The position numbers and the translations under genes were made by a program. DNA of 40,328 nt from an uncultured bacterium (GTDB lineage: Bacteria; Myxococcota_A; UBA796; CAJQPC01). The stretch covers positions 1-40,328 of the forward strand of contig CAJQPC010000114.1 in assembly GCA_905480105.1 (NCBI GenBank). Reading direction: 5' to 3'. Positions 33,653-40,328 of the stretch are shown piece by piece. Every line of letters begins with the position of its first letter. The first letter of the stretch is position 1. The notes below the pieces were generated by a model that saw nothing but the letters and a program-made list of their open reading frames with translations, was not told the origin of the DNA and searched no databases.

Positions 33653-35643
33653 TGTGCATCCGGTCCACCGGTGGCGCCCATGTCCGACCGACTTCCGTCG
33701 TTGTCTTGGATGTCGGGGTCACCCGCATCGATGCACTCAGACTGGCTGCCCAGATCAAAGTCCAAGCCGTCGGCGTCTTGAAAGTCGGGATCCAAGCGCG
33801 CGTTGCCGTCGTCGCCCAGCGGACTGTCCATGCCCACAAAGCCCTCGCTGTCCCAAAAGGCCGTGTAGGAGAACTCGGCTTGGCCGTCGTCTTCCAGGTA
33901 GACCACGTTACCGTCTACGCCACTGATGATGCTGTTGCTCACACTCAGCTGCCCCTCAAGCTTGACCGAGAAGCCGCCAGACTCAGGAGAGTCGTTGTCG
34001 TGGGTGGTGACGTTGAGCAGATTTAGGGTGCCCGCCTTGACGTAAGCGATTCCACCGTCGTCGCCGGCGTCGTTGTCGGAGACATAGCTGTTCACCAGGC
34101 GCACATCGCTGAGCAGGTAGCGCTCGTTTTCCTCTCCTGGATCGATGAGCACGTAGTCAATGCAGAGCGCAGCTCCATCGCTTGCGGCGTTGTCGGTCAA
34201 CTCCAGGTTCACCAAGGTCACCCGGTAGGGCGCATTGTCGAAGGAGATGGCGCCACCGCAGTCCTGAGCGGTGTTCTCCAGAAACACCGAATCCGAGATC
34301 GTGAATCGACCTTCGTTTGTCCAAGAGTGGATGCCTGCTCCTCGGTAAGCCTCGTTGCCTTCGAAAAAGCACCCTGAGACGTCCGCGGTCTCATTGTCCA
34401 GCTCCAGGCCACCGCCAGCATCGCCAGCTCGGTTTCCGATGAAGGTGGAGTCGCGAACCGTGTTGGAGGAGTGAGACATCTTCAGTCCGCCACCGTCATC
34501 ACCGGCCAAGTTCCCCTCGAACAGGTTGTCCACAATGTCCAGGCGTCCGACGTAGGAGCGTAGACCACCAGCGTCGTCCCAGGCCTCGTTGCCCGAGATG
34601 GTGTTCCCCTCGATTCGGGAACTGGCGTAGTTGAAATACAGACCGCCCCCATCTTCCTGAGAGAGGTTGTCGCTAATGGTGTTGCCTTCCAAGTCGCCAG
34701 TGCCTTGGAAGGAGATCACGCCGCCGCCGTTGTAGGCGCTGGTGTTGTTCGTGATCAGGTTGGCGCGAAGCACCGCTTTGCCGTCGATCCAGACCCCGCC
34801 GCCGCCGGAACCCGCGCCGCGGTACTCCTCGTCGGTGGTGGTGGCCACGTTGCCGCGAACCTCGTTCTCGATGGCCTCGACCCGGCCACTGCTGATTGCA
34901 AAGCCGCCGCCTTCCAGAGCTGAGTTGTCCTGGAAGAGGTTGCCGCGTATTTCACCCTCACTGTCATTAAACCCAGCGCCACCGCCCCATCCAGTGGCGA
35001 TGTTGCCCGCAAAGACGTTGCCTTGGATCTCCACGTCGCAGTCTTCGGTATACAAACCGGCTCCGTCAACGCCCTGGTTTCCAAGCACCTCGTTCCCCAC
35101 CATGGTGAGACCAGCACCATCACAAGCCACGCCACCGCCCTGCTCCGCTTGGCCTGAGGTAATGGTGAAGCCCTCTAAGTAGAGCTCGCCACGACCGCCC
35201 ACGCTCACAACCTGCTCGCCGCCGCCGTCCAGCGTGGTCTGCCCAGGACCCTCGATCGCGACAATGCCGAGCTCCTTGTCGTCGATACGAAGGGAAACTG
35301 AGTAAGAGCCGGCACAAACCATCAAGGTAAAGCCGTCCGGGGCGTCGTCTACCGCCTCTTCCAAGTCGTCGTAGTCAGCCAAGCCATCCTGACAGACGCT
35401 CTTGTCGTCGGCCACGCCGTTGCAGTCCTGGTCAATGCCGTCGGCCCTGTCGCCCTCGTCTGCGCCAGGAAAGACATCCGGGTCGTCGTCGTCGCAGTCT
35501 TCGTCGGCGGGCGTTCCGTCACCATCGGCGTCGGCATCAGACTCCGCCTCAATCGCGGTGTCGTCGTCTACATCCAGCTGAACCAAGCCATCTCCGCAGC
35601 CAGTCGACAAGACAAAGAGAAGGGTCGGGGACAACAGACTCAT
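33649..35643 (-). CDS. parallel beta-helix lipoprotein with MopE-like acidic motif
   Basis: Surface or periplasmic protein of 664 residues. Signal MSLLSPTLLFVLSTGC; residues about 33-80 are a MopE-type Asp/Gly-rich putative metal-binding segment (DADGDGTPADEDCDDDDPDV, then GIDQDCNG). From about 95 to 600 there are many turns of a right-handed beta-helix of the pectate-lyase/polymorphic-membrane-protein kind, with repeated units such as GNVFAGNIATGWGGGAGF and NTISGNEAWDDAGGL. The protein is strongly acidic, so likely Ca-binding. AGAGG precedes the ATG. It is the first gene of a coupled pair with the CotH kinase-like gene and is divergent (80 bp) from a second CotH gene. No glycosidase motif is evident; adhesin or matrix role by inference. 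Confidence 0.9.
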   Translation of the reverse strand: MSLLSPTLLFVLSTGCGDGLVQLDVDDDTAIEAESDADADGDGTPADEDCDDDDPDVFPGADEGDRADGIDQDCNGVADDKSVCQDGLADYDDLEEAVDDAPDGFTLMVCAGSYSVSLRIDDKELGIVAIEGPGQTTLDGGGEQVVSVGGRGELYLEGFTITSGQAEQGGGVACDGAGLTMVGNEVLGNQGVDGAGLYTEDCDVEIQGNVFAGNIATGWGGGAGFNDSEGEIRGNLFQDNSALEGGGFAISSGRVEAIENEVRGNVATTTDEEYRGAGSGGGGVWIDGKAVLRANLITNNTSAYNGGGVISFQGTGDLEGNTISDNLSQEDGGGLYFNYASSRIEGNTISGNEAWDDAGGLRSYVGRLDIVDNLFEGNLAGDDGGGLKMSHSSNTVRDSTFIGNRAGDAGGGLELDNETADVSGCFFEGNEAYRGAGIHSWTNEGRFTISDSVFLENTAQDCGGAISFDNAPYRVTLVNLELTDNAASDGAALCIDYVLIDPGEENERYLLSDVRLVNSYVSDNDAGDDGGIAYVKAGTLNLLNVTTHDNDSPESGGFSVKLEGQLSVSNSIISGVDGNVVYLEDDGQAEFSYTAFWDSEGFVGMDSPLGDDGNARLDPDFQDADGLDFDLGSQSECIDAGDPDIQDNDGSRSDMGATGGPDAQ

Positions 35644-35710
35644 GAGAACCTCTGAAAATGGACTCCTGTAAACCTTACACCACCATCGCTGGGCCGCCGC
35701 GCCTTTGCGC

Positions 35711-35716
35711 TATACT
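35711..35716 (+). promoter_or_regulatory. -10 element for a leaderless CotH transcript
   Basis: TATACT (five of six to consensus) ends seven bases before the ATG at 35724, which has no ribosome-binding site. No good -35 is visible, so an activator or another sigma factor may be involved. Confidence 0.5.
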
Positions 35717-35723
35717 TACATCC

Positions 35724-36947
35724 ATGACCCCCCTCCTTCTAATGCTCGCTTGCGCGGAACTTACCCCTGAGACGGCTGCGCCAGCGTTTCCCGACCTCCC
35801 CGATCCCGAGCTGGAGTCCGCTGAAGGGTGGTCGGACGACGGCGACCAGCTCTTCAACCGATTGGCGGTGCATCAGGTCGAAATCACCCTGGACGCGGAC
35901 GACCTGACGGCACTGGCCGGGGAGCCCTACACATACGTACAGGGCGACGTAACCTTTGATGGACTGGCGTTGGATCCCGTGGGCGTGCGCCTCAAGGGCC
36001 ACATCGGCTCATTCCGTGAGCTGTCCGGAAAAGCAGGATTCAAGATCGACTTGAACCGGTATTTCCCAGACCAGAAGCTCTACGGGCAGAAGCAGCTGAC
36101 CCTGAACAATGCGGTGACGGACTGCTCCTACAGCAAAGAGCACCTGGGCTACACACTGTACCGAGCCGCTGGTGTCCCCGTCCCACGAAACGGCTTTGCC
36201 TGGGTTCGGGTCAACGGACAGGACTACGGGCTCTATGTTCTGACGGAAACCCCCGACGACCAACTCCTGGAGCGACACTTCGAGGAGCCCGACGGCAATC
36301 TCTACGATGGCAAGTACCTGTACTACGACAACGGCGGCTACCAGTTGATGGACTTCTGGCCTGCTCTGGCACCCTACTTCGAGCAGGAGGAAGGAGAAGA
36401 TGTGGCCAACGCAGACATCGTTGCATTCACATCCGAAGTAGAAACCAGCGTCTACCAGCCCGATTTCTACGGTCGCATGTCCAGCGTGTTGAACTGGGAA
36501 CGCCAGCACACCCACGTGGCCATCGATCAGCTCATCGGGCACCTGGATGGCTACTCGATGAACACCAACAACTACAGGGTGTACTTCGACCCAGCCGACC
36601 AGGGCCGGGCAGTCTTATTGCCCTTTGACCTGGATTACGCCTTTTTGTCGGCCAACGTCTGGGGCATGAATTGGTCCTACCCGCGGGCCCGACTGACCAG
36701 CGCTTGCTGGGCCGACGCCGAGTGCATCGAAGCCCAACGCGAGAGCATGGATTGGGTGCTACAGAACGCCTACGACGAAAACGAACTACAGCAGGTCATC
36801 GACGAGGTAGAGGCGCTCATTACCCCCTACGTCGAAGCCGACCCTCGACGTGAGTGCAACATGGCTCAGGTCGGCAATTACCGTGCAGATCTGCGCAGAT
36901 GGGTGCGTGCGCGCCCCGAGCAAATGGAAGACTTTTGGGAGCTCTGA
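35724..36947 (+). CDS. second CotH-family kinase-like lipoprotein
   Basis: Predicted lipoprotein of 407 residues: signal MTPLLLMLAC (ten residues, uncharged), then a CotH domain at about 45-390. Seen: VGVRLKGHIGSFRELSGKAG, FKIDLNRYFPDQ, GQKQLTLNNAVTDCSYSKEH, YTLYRAAGVPVPRNGFAWV, VNGQDYGLYVLTE, and VLLPFDLDYAF with the metal-binding Asp. It keeps the family motifs but differs in sequence from the other CotH, so the pair is not a recent duplication. A start at 35658 would add 22 residues before the signal; ATG 35724 is preferred because TATACT lies seven bases before it. Its stop overlaps the start of the lamin-tail gene (TGATG). Confidence 0.9.
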   Translation: MTPLLLMLACAELTPETAAPAFPDLPDPELESAEGWSDDGDQLFNRLAVHQVEITLDADDLTALAGEPYTYVQGDVTFDGLALDPVGVRLKGHIGSFRELSGKAGFKIDLNRYFPDQKLYGQKQLTLNNAVTDCSYSKEHLGYTLYRAAGVPVPRNGFAWVRVNGQDYGLYVLTETPDDQLLERHFEEPDGNLYDGKYLYYDNGGYQLMDFWPALAPYFEQEEGEDVANADIVAFTSEVETSVYQPDFYGRMSSVLNWERQHTHVAIDQLIGHLDGYSMNTNNYRVYFDPADQGRAVLLPFDLDYAFLSANVWGMNWSYPRARLTSACWADAECIEAQRESMDWVLQNAYDENELQQVIDEVEALITPYVEADPRRECNMAQVGNYRADLRRWVRARPEQMEDFWEL

Positions 36948-37501
36948 TGTTGGTCATTCTCGCGCACTTGGCGCCTGTTCTCTTGGGCTGCGCAGGCGGC
37001 TACGCCGTGGTCGAGCTCTGCCCCGACTGCGAAGATACCGCCGTTGAACCCTTAGACGGTGAGTACCTGCTGGATCTCTCCATCAACGAGGTCATGGCGT
37101 CGAACAGCTTGAGTTGGGTAGACGATGACGAGTCCAGCCCGGACTGGATCGAGCTCTACAACGGCTCCGAGCTCGAGATCGACCTGGACGGATTTCTTCT
37201 GCGCGACGAACTGGAGGGGGGAGAACCCTCCGAGATCCGAGGCAGCTTGGTGGTGCCCGCAGGTGGATTTGTCCTTCTCTTGGCCGACGGCGACGGTGGC
37301 AAGGGCGCTGAATACCTGGACATGAAGCTGAGCAGCGACGGGGAGCAACTCGGGCTTTATACGCCCGACGACCAGGCACTTGACCTGCTGGAGTTCGGTC
37401 TGCAGCTCCAGGACATGGCCCTGGCACGCGAGAAAGATGGAAAAGCCGACAGCTGGGTCTACCAGGCGATGGGTACTCCAGGCGAGAGCAACGAAGACTG
37501 A
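36947..37501 (+). CDS. lamin-tail-domain lipoprotein
   Basis: Predicted lipoprotein of 184 residues; signal MLVILAHLAPVLLGC. From about residue 45 a lamin-tail (LTD) beta-sandwich: LSINEVMASNSLSWVDD, SPDWIELYNGSELEIDLDG, FLLRDELEGGEPSEIRG, VVPAGGFVLLLADGDG and GTPGESN at the end, all typical of bacterial LTD modules found on secreted nucleases and adhesins. CotH proteins and LTDs are often found together or fused; here they are separate but translationally coupled (one-base overlap, with GGAG before the ATG). The LTD may target CotH or be its substrate (inference). Confidence 0.9.
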   Translation: MLVILAHLAPVLLGCAGGYAVVELCPDCEDTAVEPLDGEYLLDLSINEVMASNSLSWVDDDESSPDWIELYNGSELEIDLDGFLLRDELEGGEPSEIRGSLVVPAGGFVLLLADGDGGKGAEYLDMKLSSDGEQLGLYTPDDQALDLLEFGLQLQDMALAREKDGKADSWVYQAMGTPGESNED

Positions 37502-37653
37502 GTACTCCCTGCGTTCCGCGAGAGCCCATGCCGGCCAACCGTCCCAGGGCCTAAGCGCCTATCTGATTGGCCCCAGGCTCCGGCGGCCCCGAACGGGTCC
37601 GGATGCATGGAGACTGCTGACGTAAGCGTCTATGAAATGCAGCGCAGCCGGCG

Positions 37654-37682
37654 TTGATACGGACCGAGCCTCGTGCAATAGT
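37654..37682 (+). promoter_or_regulatory. promoter for a leaderless DUF1592 transcript
   Basis: TTGATA (37654-37659), a 17-bp spacer, AATAGT (37677-37682), then six bases to the ATG at 37689, which has no ribosome-binding site. Confidence 0.55.
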
Positions 37683-37688
37683 TGGCCT

Positions 37689-39758
37689 ATGCGCATGCCT
37701 TCCTTGTCTGTTGTTTCCCTCGGAATGTGTACCCTCACATTCGGAGCGTGCACCCCGGTCGAAGAGCCTAAACCCGCGGAATCTCCGGAGCAGTGGGACG
37801 ACGCCAGTCCGGGTCCAACGGACGCAGGGCGTGTGACCCTACACCGGCTAAACAATCGGGAGTTGCAGAACACACTTCAGGCATTGCTGTTGTCTGACCT
37901 GGAAGTCTCAGGTCTTCTTCCAGCAGATCCCATCACTGGTGGCTTTGATAACAACGCCGAAGCATTGACGATGAGCACGCTCTATCTCGAGACCTTGGAA
38001 ATCGCAGTCGATCAGTTGATTGCCGACGCGCTTCGTCCCCCCGTTTCTGTAAAGACGCTTCGCTTCGAGCCCGAGGACGAGACCTGGAGCGGCAGCGGAC
38101 TCGAGGGCAACATGGGTGCCTGGGATGAGGACCTGCCGGCCGTGACCCTTTACCACGGCTCAAGTCAGAGCACCTTTGCGAGCCTGGACAATGCTGGCCC
38201 CTATGCGCTTCGAGTGTCTGCCTGTCATGAGATGTGGGGAAACGACTGCGAGTCGCAACAACTCCCCTTTTGGGTTGATGGCGAAACCGTCGCTACCTTT
38301 GATGTCGGAAATGGCTGCAAAACTCCAGAGACTTTCGAGAGCGAAATTACGCTGGAGTCAGGGGAGACCGAGCTGCTCATTGGCGTCGCAGACACAGAGA
38401 CGTGCGGCGGCAGTCACCATATGGTGGACTGGATTGAGTTGGAAGGTCCATTGGATGCGACCGGTGAACTACCTCCAGGCCGAGCGAAGCTCTACGTGTG
38501 CGACCCTGCCCCAGGCGGTGAAACCGACGTCCAATGTGCCCGCGACATCGTCCAGAATTTTATGAATGAGGCCTGGCGTCGCCCAGTCACAGAGGCCGAG
38601 GTCGACTCCGTCATGGCGGTATTCACCCTTTCAGAGGACATCGGCGGGGATACCCACGAAAGCATTGCCTACGCTGTCAAACGTACACTGTTGTCACCCT
38701 GGTTTTTGTTCCGAGTAGAGGTCCCCGACGACGCGGAGGCAAGCACTCAGCAACTGTTGAGCGCACACGAATTGGCAACCCGGTTGTCGTATACCCTTTG
38801 GAGCAGCCAGCCCGATGATGAACTTCGGGATTTGGCCGACAGCGGAGAACTTCTCGACCTCGCTGTACTGGAGGAACAGACCCGGCGAATGCTCCAAGAT
38901 CCCAAGGCTGAAGCATTGATCGAGGGTTTCGGAGCCCAATGGCTTGGGCTTGCTGATTTGGCTGAAGCGATGCCCGACGGAACGACCTTCCCAACCTTCA
39001 ATGACTCACTTCGTGAAGCCATGGACTCGGAGCTGAGGGACTTGATTCAACGTTCTCTTATTGGGGAGGGCACCCTGCTCGATTTGCTAACCGCGGAGAC
39101 AAGTTGGCTGGAGCCTGTCCTGGCCGAACACTACGGAGTATCCATGACCGAAGCCGGATACTCAGCGGTGCCCGGCCGGACGGGAGGGGGCCTGTTGACC
39201 ACTGCAGCGTTCCTGACCGGTACATCAAGCACCACCAGAACGAGTCCTGTTCGCCGAGGACATTGGGTACTCAGCAACCTCCTGTGCGAGGAGCCTCCGC
39301 CGCCGCCTGACGGAGTCGAGCAGGAGTTCGATCAATCAGAAGGAGCAAATACCATTGCCGAACAGTTGGCAGAACACCGGGCCAATCCAGCCTGCGCGGG
39401 ATGCCACGACCAGATGGACCCCATCGGTATCGCCCTGGAAACCTTCGATGGGATCGGGCTCTTTCGGAGTGCATACGACGACGGCACGCCAATCGAAACA
39501 TCGGGAGAGCTTCCCGGCATTGGCACATTCACATCCGTGGCGGAGTTGGCCACTGCGCTCTCTGAGCAGCCCCAGACACATCGATGCATGGTTCAAAAGA
39601 CCTACACGTACGCACTGGGGCGCACCACAGGTGCTGATGATTGGCCATTTATCGCTCCCATTGAAAAACAGTTTTTGGAGGCTGATTATCAGTTCACAGA
39701 CTTGATAGTCGGAATTGTACAGAGTGAGCCCTTCCGCACGCACAGAGGGGGTGAATAA
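37689..39758 (+). CDS. DUF1592/DUF1588 haem-motif lipoprotein
   Basis: Exported protein of 689 residues of the planctomycete/myxobacterial DUF1587-DUF1595-DUF1592-DUF1588-DUF1585 type, usually paired with a DUF1552 protein; the biochemical role is unestablished. Signal MRMPSLSVVSLGMCTLTFGAC (read as MRMPSLSVVSLG then a core ending FGAC), with an atypical lipobox. Order: DUF1587 (about 45-115, VTLHRLNNRELQNTLQALL), an inserted beta-sandwich (about 125-255, carbohydrate-binding-like, PYALRVSACHEMWG), DUF1595, DUF1592 (LSAHELATRLSYTLWSSQPD), DUF1588 with ANPACAGCHDQMDPIGIALE (a CxxCH haem-c motif), and DUF1585 at the end (TYTYALGRTTG). Its TAA shares a base with the next ATG. Confidence 0.9.
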   Translation: MRMPSLSVVSLGMCTLTFGACTPVEEPKPAESPEQWDDASPGPTDAGRVTLHRLNNRELQNTLQALLLSDLEVSGLLPADPITGGFDNNAEALTMSTLYLETLEIAVDQLIADALRPPVSVKTLRFEPEDETWSGSGLEGNMGAWDEDLPAVTLYHGSSQSTFASLDNAGPYALRVSACHEMWGNDCESQQLPFWVDGETVATFDVGNGCKTPETFESEITLESGETELLIGVADTETCGGSHHMVDWIELEGPLDATGELPPGRAKLYVCDPAPGGETDVQCARDIVQNFMNEAWRRPVTEAEVDSVMAVFTLSEDIGGDTHESIAYAVKRTLLSPWFLFRVEVPDDAEASTQQLLSAHELATRLSYTLWSSQPDDELRDLADSGELLDLAVLEEQTRRMLQDPKAEALIEGFGAQWLGLADLAEAMPDGTTFPTFNDSLREAMDSELRDLIQRSLIGEGTLLDLLTAETSWLEPVLAEHYGVSMTEAGYSAVPGRTGGGLLTTAAFLTGTSSTTRTSPVRRGHWVLSNLLCEEPPPPPDGVEQEFDQSEGANTIAEQLAEHRANPACAGCHDQMDPIGIALETFDGIGLFRSAYDDGTPIETSGELPGIGTFTSVAELATALSEQPQTHRCMVQKTYTYALGRTTGADDWPFIAPIEKQFLEADYQFTDLIVGIVQSEPFRTHRGGE

Positions 39759-40328
39759 TGGCATTCAACCGGCGACGATTCTTGCGCGGATCTGCTGGCG
39801 CTCTCCTCGCGATTCCTCTCCTTGACTCTCTTCGGCCAAGGTCCGTCCGCGCGGACGGTCATACGGCTCCTAAGCGAACGCTTTGGTGGTTCACTCCAAA
39901 CGGTCAGAACATGGAGGATTGGACGGTCGCCGAGACCGGAGCTGACTATTCCCTGTCCCCTATTCTTCAACCGTTCGCCGCGTATCGAGAGCAGATGACT
40001 ATTGTCTCAGGCTTGAGGAATTACGGCGTATCTCCCTTGGGAGTAGACGAGGGACACGACGGATGCGGAGGTTGGCTGCACTGTCGTTCCACCCGTGACG
40101 GCGGGGACATTAGCGTCGACCAACTCCTGGCGGCTGAGGTGGGCGCCGCTACCCTGTTTCGCAGCCTGGAGCTGGGAGCCTCCGCGACCAACTCCAGCCC
40201 GCGGTCAGCCATTTCGTGGGCTGGGCCTGACCAACCCTTACCCAAGGTCATCACTCCTCAAGCGTTGTTTGCGCGATTGTTTGGGTCCGCGAGTTCTCTC
40301 ACTCCGGAGGCAGCAGCGCGCCGCCAGA
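39758..40328 (+). CDS. DUF1552 Tat-exported protein (3' partial)
   Basis: Start of a DUF1552-family protein; 190 codons are visible before the window ends. The N-terminus MAFNRRRFLRGSAGALLAIP is a twin-arginine signal, suggesting export of a folded, perhaps metal-containing protein. The family pattern continues with LWWFTPNGQNMEDW, SPILQPFAAYREQMTIVSGL and EGHDGCGGWLHC (Cys and His residues that could bind a metal). It is coupled to the DUF1592 gene by TAATG overlap, with GAGGGGG as ribosome-binding site. DUF1592 and DUF1552 genes are habitual neighbours, which supports both calls. Confidence 0.92.
   Translation, partial: MAFNRRRFLRGSAGALLAIPLLDSLRPRSVRADGHTAPKRTLWWFTPNGQNMEDWTVAETGADYSLSPILQPFAAYREQMTIVSGLRNYGVSPLGVDEGHDGCGGWLHCRSTRDGGDISVDQLLAAEVGAATLFRSLELGASATNSSPRSAISWAGPDQPLPKVITPQALFARLFGSASSLTPEAAARRQ

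Overview
The window looks like high-GC chromosome from an uncultivated member of the Myxococcota or a close deltaproteobacterial relative. The signs are a MYXO-CTERM sorting tail on a secreted metallophosphatase, a MopE-type acidic Asp/Gly motif on a beta-helix lipoprotein, a carD-cysS gene pair, a DUF1592/DUF1552 pair, and many lipoproteins and outer-membrane barrels. I could not run a database search, so the taxonomic call is inference.

Layout. 1-3267 (minus): lipoprotein, small secreted protein, and a TerB-like/FHA/ABC-ATPase/permease fusion cut by the window edge. 3268-4061: no convincing gene; contains a C14 run. 4062-7732 (plus): an unknown Pro/Glu-linker protein, then an Ig-repeat outer-membrane protein that appears split by a one-base frameshift near 6670. 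7750-12688: terminator, cyclophilin lipoprotein (minus), a small lipoprotein, carD and cysS (plus), terminator, Cys-rich lipoprotein (minus). 12826-14695 (plus): rph-rdgB and a P460-like haem lipoprotein. 14738-17157 (minus): two barrels and a mono-haem c lipoprotein. 17209-21270: cobalamin lower-ligand locus, cobU-cobS (minus) divergent from a BluB-CobT fusion (plus), which is translationally coupled to a DUF3089 lipoprotein. 21469-24628: thioesterase-like protein, tRNA-Pro with terminator, a membrane protein divergent from a TetR regulator with two matching operators, and a small membrane protein. 24875-28770: SLC13 permease with a winged-helix gene (minus), divergent from a SulP transporter (plus). 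28799-35643 (minus): MYXO-CTERM metallophosphatase, exported agmatine-deiminase-like protein, AlkB-like dioxygenase with an SOS-type operator, CotH kinase, beta-helix lipoprotein. 35724-40328 (plus): second CotH, lamin-tail lipoprotein, DUF1592 protein, and a DUF1552 protein cut by the edge.

How genes work together. The cobalamin locus makes dimethylbenzimidazole, activates it and attaches it to activated cobinamide. rph/rdgB and carD/cysS are housekeeping. Much of the rest is envelope biology. The CotH genes form two divergent couples (CotH with beta-helix, CotH with lamin-tail), which may be a secreted-kinase/surface-substrate arrangement.

Two sequence-level themes recur. First, several genes without a ribosome-binding site have a -10 element ending 6-7 bases before the start codon (31675, 32353, 35724, 37689), which suggests leaderless mRNAs. 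Second, many exported proteins have extremely short signal peptides with no basic residue.
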